Origin: Streptomyces showdoensis | Lineage (GTDB): Bacteria > Actinomycetota > Actinomycetes > Streptomycetales > Streptomycetaceae | Length of the DNA stretch: 64,000 nt | Assembly (NCBI RefSeq): GCF_039535475.1 | Contig: NZ_BAAAXG010000016.1 | Coordinates: 47,271-111,270 of the forward strand | Direction: 5' to 3' | Shown here: positions 9,751 through 18,073 of the stretch, piece after piece | Layout: each line of letters starts with the position of its first letter | Numbering within the stretch: position 1 is the first letter of the stretch | The notes under the pieces: generated by a model | Databases searched by the model: none | What the model saw: the letters and a program-made list of their open reading frames with translations, nothing else | What the model was told of the DNA's origin: nothing | Position numbers and translations under genes: made by a program

Positions 9751-10976
9751 CCGGACCTTCCCCGCACCGCGACCGCCTGCCCTACCCCTTCGACCGGGAG
9801 CACTGTCTCTCGCCGCTGCCGCACACCGGGCTCCTGGCCGAGCCGGGCCTGGCCCGCATCACCCTGCCCAGCGGCGATCCGGCCCACCTCGCGGTGCGCC
9901 ACGCCGACGTCGTACGGGTCCTGACCGACCGCCGGCTCAGTCGCCGGGCCATGCTCAGCACGCCCGGCGGCCCCCGCTGGACCCTCGCCGACCTCGAGGA
10001 GCCCAGCCTCCTGGGGCTCGATCCGCCCGACCACACGCGGGTCCGGCGGCTCTGCGCGCCCGCGTTCCGCCACGACGGCGTCGACGGGCTCGCCGGTGCG
10101 GTCGACCGCCATGTGGGCCGGCTGCTCGACGGGCTCCTCGCCGCGGGCGCCGGGCGGGCGCCGGTCGACCTGCTCGCGACGGTGGCGCTCCCGCTGGCCG
10201 AGGCCGTCCTGTTCGACGTGCTCGGCGTCAGCTCCGTACAACGTGCTCCGCTGGCCCGTTGGGCACGCCGGAAGCTGTCGCTGACCGCGCTGCCGCCGGA
10301 ACAGGCCCGGGCCGGGCACCTGGCGCTGCGCGCCCACTACGAGGGGCTGTTCTTCCCGGCGCGCGGGGGCGATGCCCTGGTGCCGGGCGGGCTGTTCCAC
10401 CGGCTGCGGGACGCCCACCTGGGCGGTGGGCTGAGCCGGCCGGAGCTCCTGGCCACGGCCGTCAACCTGTTCGTGGCCGGGCACGCCACCACGGCCGCCA
10501 CCCTCACCAACGGCGTCCTGGCGCTGCTCAACCACCCGGACCAGTGGCAGGCCCTCCGCCGCGACCGGAGGCTCCTCGGACCCGCCGTCGAGGAGATCCT
10601 CCGCTTCGACACGATCGCCGACGTGGGACTGCCGCGCCTGGCCGTGGCGGACGTGACCGTCGGGGCGACCCTCGTCAGGGCCGGGGAGGCGGTCGTCCCC
10701 TCCCACGCCCATGCCGGCCGCGACCCCGCCGTCTTCGACCGGCCCGACAGCTTCGACATCACCCGCCCGCCGGGCCCCCACCTCGCGTTCGGGCACGGGC
10801 CGCACCACTGCATCGGCGCCGGCCTCGCGCGGCTCGAACTGCGGACCGCGATCGGCGCCCTGGCCGGCCGGGTGCCGGCACTGCGGCTCGCGGAACCCGC
10901 CACCGCGCTGCCGTTCCCCGGCGGGTCACTGATCGGCGGAGTCTCCCGCCTGCCCGTGTACACGGATGCCCCCTGA
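9747..10976 (+). CDS. Cytochrome P450
   Basis: 409-residue soluble class I-type P450 monooxygenase. It has PDHTRVRRLCAPAF (C-helix region), the I-helix oxygen-activation motif LFVAGHATTAATL, the ExxR salt bridge in VEEILRFDT, and the heme loop FGHGPHHCIGAGLARLEL with the Cys ligand. Unusual detail: the residues after ExxR (TIADVGLPRLAVADV) have Leu-Pro where many bacterial P450s have a longer R-x-A segment. ATG 9747 overlaps the sulfotransferase stop. No ferredoxin or reductase gene is adjacent, so redox partners must be elsewhere. With the decarboxylase and sulfotransferase it forms a small tailoring operon, probably making or modifying an amine; the substrate is unknown. Confidence 0.95.
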   Translation: MTGPSPHRDRLPYPFDREHCLSPLPHTGLLAEPGLARITLPSGDPAHLAVRHADVVRVLTDRRLSRRAMLSTPGGPRWTLADLEEPSLLGLDPPDHTRVRRLCAPAFRHDGVDGLAGAVDRHVGRLLDGLLAAGAGRAPVDLLATVALPLAEAVLFDVLGVSSVQRAPLARWARRKLSLTALPPEQARAGHLALRAHYEGLFFPARGGDALVPGGLFHRLRDAHLGGGLSRPELLATAVNLFVAGHATTAATLTNGVLALLNHPDQWQALRRDRRLLGPAVEEILRFDTIADVGLPRLAVADVTVGATLVRAGEAVVPSHAHAGRDPAVFDRPDSFDITRPPGPHLAFGHGPHHCIGAGLARLELRTAIGALAGRVPALRLAEPATALPFPGGSLIGGVSRLPVYTDAP

Positions 10977-11065
10977 GCCGCGGCCCGGCACCGGCACCTG
11001 CTCGACGGCGGCAGCCCAGGCCCATCCAGCCGTCCGCTACGAAGCGACCGTTCTGGTGGGAGCGA

Positions 11066-11461
11066 TCAACGAGTGGCCGTGGAGGGATGGTGACGGGCGC
11101 ATGACTCCGCGGGTGACCACGGAACCCAGGAAAGAGCGTCACGCCAGCCAGGTCGCCCGCAGGCCCAGCCCTGGAGCACCTGGGCCACGGGTTCCACCGC
11201 GAAGACCTCGTGCGTGCGGGGTACCCATGCCTGGAAGTGCCTGTCCGGCCCACCCTCACGGTATTCCACCTGGTAGCTCAGGTCGTCGTTGAGATAGACC
11301 TGCATGTAGTGCTGATCCGCGGGCTCCCGGTCAAGCCGCCGCACGACGACGAACCGTGACCCGAGACTCATGTCGGCCAACAGGTCGTGCAGCTGGTCCT
11401 CGGAAGGGTCGTCCCAGGTCGTGCCGTTCGCCTCAACTGCCTGAAGCACTGGTGTCGCCAT
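11066..11461 (-). CDS. Imm1-like immunity/hypothetical protein
   Basis: 131-residue soluble protein. Start chosen at the ATG whose complement is 11459-11461; the frame remains open upstream but that part looks non-coding. The pattern WDDPSEDQLHDLLADMSLG, FVVVRRLDRE, LSYQVEYREGGPDRHFQAW, then AQVLQGWACGRPGWRDALSW closely follows the Imm1 family found as immunity or orphan proteins beside polymorphic toxins in Streptomyces (D-PSED helix, YREG-D-HY strand, terminal A-GRPGW-D). No toxin gene is visible next to it; the neighbour is a ruined peptidase gene. The family call is by pattern memory and not certain. Confidence 0.65.
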   Translation of the reverse strand: MATPVLQAVEANGTTWDDPSEDQLHDLLADMSLGSRFVVVRRLDREPADQHYMQVYLNDDLSYQVEYREGGPDRHFQAWVPRTHEVFAVEPVAQVLQGWACGRPGWRDALSWVPWSPAESCARHHPSTATR

Positions 11462-11693
11462 GCCTCTGACTCTATTCATCCACGGGGATCTCCATCTCGG
11501 CGGGCTCGTCGTGCGCAGCACCACGCCCATGATCCCGAAGCACCCGGGCGCGCCCCGGGCGCGCTTCTGGAGCGGATCGGCCGAGCGTCTCTGCGGATGC
11601 CGCCGCGTCCCTGGGCAAGCGACGGCGGCGAGCCGGTGCGCAAGGCCGCTGAAGATCAAGCACTGGAACAATCCCCGCGGCGCCAGGGCCGTC

Positions 11694-12110
11694 GGCTCCT
11701 GAGCTCGTCGGATGACGGATCCACCTCGACCCCGATCTTCTCCGTGCCCACCCCAAGCCGTTCATCGGCTACAGCGACAACACCAACCTGCTGCTGTTCC
11801 TGCGGAACCTGGGCATCGTCGGCTACCACGGCGCCTCGGTGATGGTCGAGCTCGGACGGCCGGCGCGATGCACCCGTCGACCGCCGACTCCCTCCGGGTG
11901 GCGTTGTTCACGTCGGGGGCGTACGAGCTCACTCCGCCGAGCACCTCCGGGGACGTCAACCGCCCCTGGGAGGACCCGCACACCTGCGACTCGGAACCGG
12001 AGATGGAACCCGCCGAGGGGTGGTCCTGGCACCACGCCGACCGGGTGGTCGAAGGAATCAGCTGGGGCGGCAACCTGGAGATCATCTCCTGGAAGACATC
12101 GAACTGTCCG
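11694..12110 (+). pseudogene. Remnant of LD-carboxypeptidase (peptidase S66, MccF-like)
   Basis: Internal fragment of a serine peptidase family that includes muramoyl-tetrapeptide LD-carboxypeptidase and the microcin C self-immunity protein MccF. One frame reads HLDPDLLRAHPKPFIGYSD, NTNLLLFLRNLGIVGYHG and ASVMVELGRP (about 11722-11862). After a base loss near 11863 a second frame continues AMHPSTADSLRVALFTSG, AYELTPPSTSGDVNRPWED and GWSWHHADRVVEGISWGG (to about 12090). There the homology stops abruptly. The N-terminal catalytic Ser domain and the C-terminal third are missing and a stop lies in frame at 11713. This is genuine decay, not a single sequencing slip. Confidence 0.8.
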
Positions 12111-12180
12111 TCGGGCCGCGGCGCGATGGTCGCCTCGCCCGGGCCCTGGGGCGGGTTGATGCCGAGTCCACGCGCACGCG

Positions 12181-12639
12181 TCACCCTGCCTCACCGGTGA
12201 GGCAGGCGTGACACAGGCATCGGTCCGGGTGAGGAGCGTACGGCGCCATCCCGGCTCGGTACCGGCATGCGTACCGCTCCAGCGTCGCGGAGACGTCCGC
12301 CGCGTATTCCGCCGAGCTGAACCCACGTGCGCGTCGGGCCTCTCGCAGTCGGTGCAGGACCCGCGGCGTGTGAACGAGCTTCGGCCGGAAGCTGTGGAGG
12401 TGGCGCGTCGCGATGTCGATGACCACCCACCGCCCGGTGTGCCGCTCGCGTCCCACGGACGTGATCCGATCACCCCCCGGACCCCAGTAGGCGTCGGCGA
12501 CGTACACCTTCGCCCCGCCCTTGAAACACTTCGTCCCGGGGCGCAGCTCCTGGCCGCCGACTCCGCATCGGCGCCATGCCACGACGTTCGCGGCCACCAA
12601 CCAGACTGGCTCCGGTCGCGGGCCGTTCGACTGGTCCAC
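12181..12639 (-). CDS. Hypothetical protein, 152 aa
   Basis: Start taken at GTG (complement of 12637-12639), preceded on its strand by GAGGGGG. The protein is basic and rich in Trp and Arg: VWLVAANVVAWRRCGVGGQE, KCFKGGAKVYVADAYWGPGG, GRWVVIDIATRHLHSFRPK, ending in a Cys pair (DRCLCHACLTGE) that could bind metal. I recall similar uncharacterised Streptomyces proteins but no named domain. The 3' end lies inside a perfect 22-bp palindrome. It forms the edge of the patch that holds the peptidase remnant. Confidence 0.7.
   Translation of the reverse strand: MDQSNGPRPEPVWLVAANVVAWRRCGVGGQELRPGTKCFKGGAKVYVADAYWGPGGDRITSVGRERHTGRWVVIDIATRHLHSFRPKLVHTPRVLHRLREARRARGFSSAEYAADVSATLERYACRYRAGMAPYAPHPDRCLCHACLTGEAG
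12185..12206. repeat. Perfect 22-bp palindrome at a gene end
   Basis: CCTGCCTCACC followed directly by its reverse complement GGTGAGGCAGG with no loop. It covers the last codons of the hypothetical gene and extends into the remnant region; it may act as a weak terminator or mark a rearrangement junction. Confidence 0.6.
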
Positions 12640-12716
12640 GTGTCCCCCTCCGGCTCTGCGGCGGCCATCGTAGTGCGCCTGCCGAGCGGCGTCTCGTGGA
12701 GCGGGGCGCAACGGGC

Positions 12717-13283
12717 TCAGGCAGCCGCGTGCCGTACGTGCAGGTGTCCGTCGCGCGGGTAGGAGGGAGGAGCCGCGGGCAGGGTGCTGTCGAACGTGTA
12801 GCCGCTCTTCTCGGCCACGCGGCAGGACGCCGGGTTGTCGACCTGGTGGAGGAGTTCAAGGCGGTTCAGGCCCTCCGTTCGGAAGGTGTCGAAGGCCCAG
12901 GCGGTGAGGGCTTCCAGGGCTCTCGGGGCCACGCCTCGTCCACGCGCCGGCGCTGCCGTCCAGTAGCCGACCTCGGCGGAGGGCCCGCCGGATCCGGCTC
13001 CCTTGAGCACCACGTTGCCCACCAGCCGCGGCGGCTCCGCGTCAAGGGCCTTCTCGAGTACGGCGAAGGCGAACCTGGTGCCCGCGGCCCAGGCCTGCTC
13101 CTGGTCCCGCACCCATCGCAGGCCTTGGTCCGTGCCCTCGATGGGGGTGGTCGTCCAACGCCGCAGATCCGGGTCCCGATACGCGTCGACCAGCGCGGCG
13201 ACGTCTTCCGCGCACCAGGGGCGGAGGGTGAGCGCGGGAGCGGTCGGTGTCGCGGCGGCATCGAGGGTGAGAGAAGGGTTCAT
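12717..13283 (-). CDS. GNAT-family N-acetyltransferase (RimJ/RimL type)
   Basis: 188-residue acetyl-CoA-dependent N-acetyltransferase. The start ATG is the complement of 13281-13283 (AAGGGTTCAT on the plus strand); the upstream extension of the frame is not used. Seen: LTLRPWCAEDVAALVDAYRD (first strand and helix of the RimJ-like group), GNVVLKGAGSGGPSAEVGYW, the acetyl-CoA motif A region PARGRGVAPRALEALTAWAF (R/Q-x-x-G-x-A) and NRLELLHQVDNPASCRVAEK, the NxxSxxVxEKxGF-like motif B. It is on the same strand as the MerR gene, 83 bp downstream, so it may share that transcript and be a MerR-controlled resistance or modification enzyme. Confidence 0.9.
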   Translation of the reverse strand: MNPSLTLDAAATPTAPALTLRPWCAEDVAALVDAYRDPDLRRWTTTPIEGTDQGLRWVRDQEQAWAAGTRFAFAVLEKALDAEPPRLVGNVVLKGAGSGGPSAEVGYWTAAPARGRGVAPRALEALTAWAFDTFRTEGLNRLELLHQVDNPASCRVAEKSGYTFDSTLPAAPPSYPRDGHLHVRHAAA

Positions 13284-13366
13284 GGCCGGATCGTAGGCAG
13301 CAGCGCTTCGGTCTGCGATCGGCGTGATCGGATCGATCCGGTCGATGCCGTCCCGCGACCGCCCCG

Positions 13367-14305
13367 TCATCGCCCTCTCCGGGCCCGCAGGGCCTGGATG
13401 GACCAGTCGAGCACCGGCTGAAGGCTCTCGGGGCCGGGCCAGCCGTTGATCACCGCGAGCAGCGAGGAGTACCGCTCTCTGCGCGGGTCATTCATGCGTT
13501 CGAGAAGGGTCAGGAGCTGCCCCTGGGGCTCGGCGTCGCACCGGCGTTCGAGGACAGGTGCGCAGCGGGTCATCAGGGCCGACACGAACGGGTCGGCCCG
13601 GGGTGAGGCCGGTTCGATCCCGGCTGCCACGGCCGGGGAGACGAGGTCGCGGACGATCGCGGCCACGTCGCTCTGCCTGCTGGGGGGCGTGTCCGGAATG
13701 CGTCCGGCCGTCTGGTCCTCCGCGAGCCGCCGCACATGGGCACGGAAATCCGGGTCCTCGGCCATTCCGGCCAGTTCGACCCACGCCTGGACCTGCTCCG
13801 CATCGGGGTCGTCCGGCAGGTGCGGGGTCATCGAGCGCATGACCCCCGCGAACTCCGAGCCGCTTCCCACGCCGCCGAAGGCGGCGTCGAGGAAGTCGTC
13901 GATCAGCCGTCGGCGTTCCGCTTCGGACAGCTGTGCCAGCTTGTGCATCAGATTCGTCTCCTCAGGGGTGGAGCCACGCCTCGCCACGGCGGTCAGGACC
14001 GCGCGCCGCAGCCGCAGGACCCGGATCTGCACGTCCAACGCCTCGGCGTGTGTCGCGGCGACTTCCGACAGCGTGACTTCCCGGTCCATGACCTTCCGGA
14101 TGGCGGCAAGGTCCAGCCCGAGGTCGCGCAGGGTCCGGACGAGCTCCAGGCGTGCGACGGCACCGTCGTCGTAGAGGCGGTAGCCGGCCGGGCTGCGGTC
14201 GGTGGGCGGTATGAGCCCGCAGTCGGAGTAGAACCGGATGGTCTTGACGGTGGTAGCGGTTCGCCGGGCCAGCTCGCCGATGGAGTAGAGAGTGCGGCCG
14301 TTCAT
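13367..14305 (-). CDS. MerR-family transcriptional regulator
   Basis: 312-residue regulator. Residues 1-72 form the MerR winged helix: LYSIGELARRTATTVKTIRF, then YSDCGLIPPTDRSPAGYRLY. A dimerisation coiled coil follows to about residue 125 (LDVQIRVLRLRRAVLTAVARR), then a long helical C-terminal effector domain without the Cys residues of metal sensors, so it probably senses an organic ligand. The gene is divergent from an alpha/beta hydrolase. Its own start is only about 7 nt from a -10-like box that sits in a MerR-style elongated promoter dyad, so it is likely autoregulated and leaderless. Confidence 0.93.
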   Translation of the reverse strand: MNGRTLYSIGELARRTATTVKTIRFYSDCGLIPPTDRSPAGYRLYDDGAVARLELVRTLRDLGLDLAAIRKVMDREVTLSEVAATHAEALDVQIRVLRLRRAVLTAVARRGSTPEETNLMHKLAQLSEAERRRLIDDFLDAAFGGVGSGSEFAGVMRSMTPHLPDDPDAEQVQAWVELAGMAEDPDFRAHVRRLAEDQTAGRIPDTPPSRQSDVAAIVRDLVSPAVAAGIEPASPRADPFVSALMTRCAPVLERRCDAEPQGQLLTLLERMNDPRRERYSSLLAVINGWPGPESLQPVLDWSIQALRARRGR

Positions 14306-15290
14306 GTCCCCACCTTCAGGTCTCCCCCCGCTGGAGACTCAAGCCCCGGCGCTCACGGCAGCCACTTTCTCGCTCTGCCTGAGCCAGATCAAACGTGGCG
14401 GCCCATCGGGTGCTGAGCACCGCTCCGGGGCGCCGCGTTCCGCAAAGGGCTTCGTATGCGTTCACGGCGGCTCCGGCAACGCCCGGTCCTGGGGACCGCT
14501 GCAGAACGAGCCGGCCCTGCTCGGGTACCGTTCGCACGCCGTCGACCTGCCCGGTCACGGCGACCTCGCCGACCTCCCGGCCGCCTACTACCAGCAGCCC
14601 CAGGACGTGGCGGCACTCGCCGCCGCACCGTCCCCGCTGCGCGGTGTCACGCTGGCGGACAACGTCCGCCATGTGGTGGGCATCGTGCGGCGGCTCGCCG
14701 CGTCGGGGCCGATCGTGCTGGTCGGCAACAGCCTCGGCGGGCTGACGATCAGCGCCGTGGCCAACGCCGCACCGGACCTGCTCGACCGGGTGGTCTACCT
14801 GTCCGCGCTCCGTCTCGCCGATCCGGCCATGCTCACCGAGCCGTGGGACGTGGCCGACGACAACCTGCTGGACGCCGCAGTGGCGCGGATCGCCGTGCCG
14901 CGTGCAGGCGACCCGGGCGTCGTTCGGCTCAACTGGCGTGCGGTGCAAGCCGATCCGGGCCTGTTCGCCGCGTTGAAGGCCGCCATCATGGCCGACTCGA
15001 CCGACCACCAGTTCCGGCTGCCGCTCGACTCCCTGGACCCGGACGAGACCGATTCGGCGCTGGAGCCGGGAGCGTCGGTCCGGGCTGAGACGTGGGGGCG
15101 GGTGCCGCACAGCCACGTGCGGCTCTCCGACGACCGCAGCCTTCCCCCGGCCGTCCAGGCCCACATGATCCGCACCGCCGACGCACTGACCCCGCACCAT
15201 CCCTTCGACGTGCACACGCTCGCGGCCCCGCACGTCGGGTACTTCAGCCGGCCTCGTGGCTTCGCGGAGCTGCTGACGAGCCTCGTCTGA
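14304..15290 (+). CDS. Alpha/beta hydrolase (esterase, HNL/EstC-like)
   Basis: Hydrolase of up to 328 residues. The core begins with FVCVHGGSGNARSWGPL (oxyanion-hole HGG), continues with the nucleophile elbow IVLVGNSLGGLTISAVANA, and ends with the catalytic His near LAAPHVGYFSRPRGFAELL, typical of the hydroxynitrile lyase/plant esterase-like branch. The start is uncertain: the only in-frame starts are GTG 14292 and ATG 14304, which give about 50 residues with no family resemblance and overlap the divergent MerR promoter. In homologues the protein usually begins only a few residues before the VHGG strand, so the native start may be lost or shifted. Confidence 0.8.
   Translation: MSPPSGLPPLETQAPALTAATFSLCLSQIKRGGPSGAEHRSGAPRSAKGFVCVHGGSGNARSWGPLQNEPALLGYRSHAVDLPGHGDLADLPAAYYQQPQDVAALAAAPSPLRGVTLADNVRHVVGIVRRLAASGPIVLVGNSLGGLTISAVANAAPDLLDRVVYLSALRLADPAMLTEPWDVADDNLLDAAVARIAVPRAGDPGVVRLNWRAVQADPGLFAALKAAIMADSTDHQFRLPLDSLDPDETDSALEPGASVRAETWGRVPHSHVRLSDDRSLPPAVQAHMIRTADALTPHHPFDVHTLAAPHVGYFSRPRGFAELLTSLV
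14318..14340. promoter_or_regulatory. MerR-type operator/promoter dyad
   Basis: Inverted repeat GGTCTCC-(7)-GGAGACT. Read on the minus strand it is TTGAGT, an 18-nt spacer containing the dyad, then TGAAGG and 7 nt to the merR ATG. The over-long spacer with a centred GTCTCC/GGAGAC dyad is the classic architecture of promoters that MerR proteins untwist. Confidence 0.7.
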
Positions 15291-15385
15291 GGTGCCGCTC
15301 GGGGATCGCGTGCGGCTCGACGCGATGACGCGTGCCGGCGGGAATCCGTTCGACGGCGCAGGCTCCTCCCGGCAGACTCGCGCGC

Positions 15386-16672
15386 ATGGACCGCACTGCA
15401 CTGACCCGTGCCCTCACCGACGGCGACGAGGCCGAGTTCGCCCAGCTCCTCGACCATGTCTCCGATGAGGAACTCGCGGGCCCTGAGGGCATCGCGTTGC
15501 TGGAGGCCGCTGCCCGGGCGGGTCGTGCCGAGGCGGTGCGCGAACTCGTCGGTCTGCGGGGCGTCGACGCCTCCCGGCCGTGGTCAGGTGGTGTCGACCC
15601 GGTCGGGTGGGCCGCCGGGCGCGGCCACGTCGAGGTGCTGCGATGCCTGCTCAGTGGGACGGACGCGGGGTTGCTGCTCCGCCGGCGTGCGCTGCGCGTC
15701 GCCGAGGCGGCCCTCGCCGCCGACCCCGCCGGTCCGGAAGCCCGCCGGGCGGTGATCAGCATGGTGGAGTTCGACCTCGGCATCGTCACGTCCCCGGACG
15801 AGTTGATGGCGCGTGCGCTGGTGCACGCTGATCCTGGCCACGCGGACTGGGAGGAGTCGCTGTTGGTCATCGCCCGGCGCGGCGGCCGCGCACTCCTCGA
15901 CTGGGCGGGCGCCCGCGCCCAGGACGCACCGTCGCTCGCCGGTCGCCGCTTCGCTCTCGACGCCCTTCTCAACCTCGGTTTCGGCCTCGACGTCTCGGAC
16001 GACGAAGACGAGGACAGCGAGCGCGCGTTCTCGGAGGCTGCCGTCGCGTTCCTCCGGCCGCTGCTCGGCACCGAGCGGGACACGTACGCGCTGAAGACCG
16101 TGCTGCACGCCCTGTCGATGCACGGTTGGCACGATCACCTGGCTGCCCTGCCGTACCTCGCGCACGCGGACGCGGCGGTGAGGAGGGCGGCCGTGCACGC
16201 CGCGGCGGGTGCCCTCGTACGCCCCGTGGCAGAGCTGGACCGCGACCTCGTGACGGCGTTGCTCCGGCGTGCCGCGGACCCGGACCCGGAGGTGCGCCGA
16301 ACGGCCACGTGTGCGTTCGTCGGCTCCCTAGCGCATCGCGACGACGTCGAGCCGCGGATCCTCACCGCCGTGCTGCACCTGGCAGGGGACCCGGAACCGG
16401 CCGTCCGGACCACCGCGATCCATGCCCTGTACCGCTCCCGAGTGGACACACCCGCCCTACGGGGCGTGCTCGCCGACCGCCTCGACGACGCGGAGGTCGG
16501 CATCGACGTGCGGATCCAGGCGGCCGGCGCACTGGCCGCACGCGGAGACGGACGCGGCCGTGCCGTTCTCGACGAGATCAGTCAGGGACTCACCGGCCAT
16601 CGCAGCCCGGGGCACGGCACGATGGGCGACGTGCATCACATGCTGCGCACGTACGCCGAATCCCGGTGGTGA
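15386..16672 (+). CDS. HEAT/ankyrin-like repeat protein
   Basis: 428-residue soluble repeat protein. ATG 15386 is preferred over GTG 15332 because MDRTALTRALTDGDEAEF is the usual beginning of such proteins. Residues 1-100 look like ankyrin-type repeats (WAAGRGHVEVLRCLLSG). From about 220 onward there are HEAT-type pairs of helices: LPYLAHADAAVRRAAVHAA, LLRRAADPDPEVRRTATCAF, VLHLAGDPEPAVRTTAIHAL and the final RIQAAGALAARGDGRGRAVL. Such proteins are scaffolds or binding partners; no enzyme motif is present. It stands alone and converges with the HAF-repeat gene. Confidence 0.85.
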   Translation: MDRTALTRALTDGDEAEFAQLLDHVSDEELAGPEGIALLEAAARAGRAEAVRELVGLRGVDASRPWSGGVDPVGWAAGRGHVEVLRCLLSGTDAGLLLRRRALRVAEAALAADPAGPEARRAVISMVEFDLGIVTSPDELMARALVHADPGHADWEESLLVIARRGGRALLDWAGARAQDAPSLAGRRFALDALLNLGFGLDVSDDEDEDSERAFSEAAVAFLRPLLGTERDTYALKTVLHALSMHGWHDHLAALPYLAHADAAVRRAAVHAAAGALVRPVAELDRDLVTALLRRAADPDPEVRRTATCAFVGSLAHRDDVEPRILTAVLHLAGDPEPAVRTTAIHALYRSRVDTPALRGVLADRLDDAEVGIDVRIQAAGALAARGDGRGRAVLDEISQGLTGHRSPGHGTMGDVHHMLRTYAESRW

Positions 16673-16856
16673 TCAACAGCGACGGTGCACGGCCGGGACC
16701 CCGGCCGTCCGCCCGGGATCCGACACCGGCCGCACCCGCACGTCCGTCAAGGCGACGGGCAGCAACCCGTACGAGCGCTGACCTCGCGGCGGCGGGCCGG
16801 TTCACGAGCCGGCGGCTCGCTCGGCGTCCCGCCCCGCCTCGGCTCTCCGCCCCGGC

Positions 16857-17999
16857 TCAGCGCCAGACGACGGCCTGCCTGCCGTAGTCCCAGGTGGAGG
16901 CCCATCCGAGGACCTGGCCCGAGTTGTTGATCCTGAAGCCGTAGCTGTAGTCGACCCTCGGCCCCGTCGGCAGGGCGGTCGGTGCCCCGCCCGTGTCCCA
17001 CACCGTGGCGAAGTCGCCCGACTTGCCCACCGCCCTGCCGGAGTCGTCGAGGTCGTACGCCTCCAGGGACCGGGTGTCGGGCAGGGGGCGCAGCGGGGTC
17101 ATGGCGCCGTTCCTCCACAGCACGCGCTGCGCGTTCACGGCCCCCAGGGCGTCGCCGTGGTTGTTCACGGCGAAGGCCGTGCTGGCGTGGACGCCACCCG
17201 GCAGCTGCTGGTAGGTGCCGGACGGCGGGGCGACGGCGGCCCAGGATTCGTAGCCGGGCGCGCCGGCGGAGCCGACGGCGGTGCCCTGGTCGTTGACGTC
17301 GCGGACTTCGGACCACTGGCCGCCGAAGGTGCCCAGGCTCGTCACGTTGCCCGAGGTGTCCCAGCGCACGGCCTGCTTGTTGGCGCCCGAGCTGTTGCTG
17401 GCCCAGCCGTAGGCCACGCCCCGGTCGTCGACGTACAGGGCCTCGCTGTAGCCGGTGAGGGGCGGCAGCGGCAGCAGGGTGGCCCGTCCGTCGCGTCCCC
17501 AGCGGACGGCGCGGGCCGCCCTGTTGTCCGACGCCACGCCCACGGCGACGTGAGCGGCGTTGATGTCGTTGGCGGTGCTGTTCACGTAGCCGGCCGGTTC
17601 TTGGAGGCGCTTCGGCGTGCCCGACGCGTCCCAGGTGACGGCGTGGTCGACCCGGTCGCCGGTGTCGGCGGCCCCCGCGACGGTGCCGTCGGGTGCCAGC
17701 GCCTTGGTGATGACCAGCGTGCCGGTGCCGTCGAGCGCCTTGAGCGGCGTGATGGACAGGTCCGCGTCCCATCGCGTGGCCGTGTAGGTCCCGCGTCCGT
17801 CGGTCGTCGAACCGACGATCTGCCCCGCGTCGTTGATCAGCTCCGCGTTGGCCGCGACGTGCCCCTCGGGGTACGGCAGCAGGTGCATCACGGGGCCCGA
17901 CCTAGCGTCCGGGGGCGAGATCTCCGCGGCCTGGGCAGCGCCCAGTGAGGTGGCGGCCAGCGTGGCGACGAGCGTCGCGGTCACCAGACTTCGTAACAC
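16857..17999 (-). CDS. Secreted HAF-repeat protein
   Basis: 380-residue exported protein. It starts at GTG (complement of 17997-17999) with AAGGAAG Shine-Dalgarno about 7 nt upstream; the N-terminus LRSLVTATLVATLAATSLGA followed by AQA is a Sec signal peptide. The mature chain holds a series of short repeats of the kind AELINDAGQIVGSTTDGRGT, NDINAAHVAVGVASDNRAAR, RDVNDQGTAVGSAG and RINNSGQVLGWAS, separated by segments ending in W (AVTWDASG, AVRWGRDG, ATVWDTGG). This is the extracellular HAF-repeat architecture, probably a beta-propeller. Function unknown. Confidence 0.85.
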   Translation of the reverse strand: MLRSLVTATLVATLAATSLGAAQAAEISPPDARSGPVMHLLPYPEGHVAANAELINDAGQIVGSTTDGRGTYTATRWDADLSITPLKALDGTGTLVITKALAPDGTVAGAADTGDRVDHAVTWDASGTPKRLQEPAGYVNSTANDINAAHVAVGVASDNRAARAVRWGRDGRATLLPLPPLTGYSEALYVDDRGVAYGWASNSSGANKQAVRWDTSGNVTSLGTFGGQWSEVRDVNDQGTAVGSAGAPGYESWAAVAPPSGTYQQLPGGVHASTAFAVNNHGDALGAVNAQRVLWRNGAMTPLRPLPDTRSLEAYDLDDSGRAVGKSGDFATVWDTGGAPTALPTGPRVDYSYGFRINNSGQVLGWASTWDYGRQAVVWR

Positions 18000-18073
18000 G
18001 TTTCTTCCTTCCGATCGACATGTCCCGGGCGGGACGGGAACGCCTTGCGTACGAGCTGTGCGCGCCGGCACGG

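Noticed and set aside
10966..11292. Plus-strand ORF after the P450
   Set aside because: Overlaps the Imm1-like gene on the other strand, low-complexity Pro/Arg content and no ribosome site.
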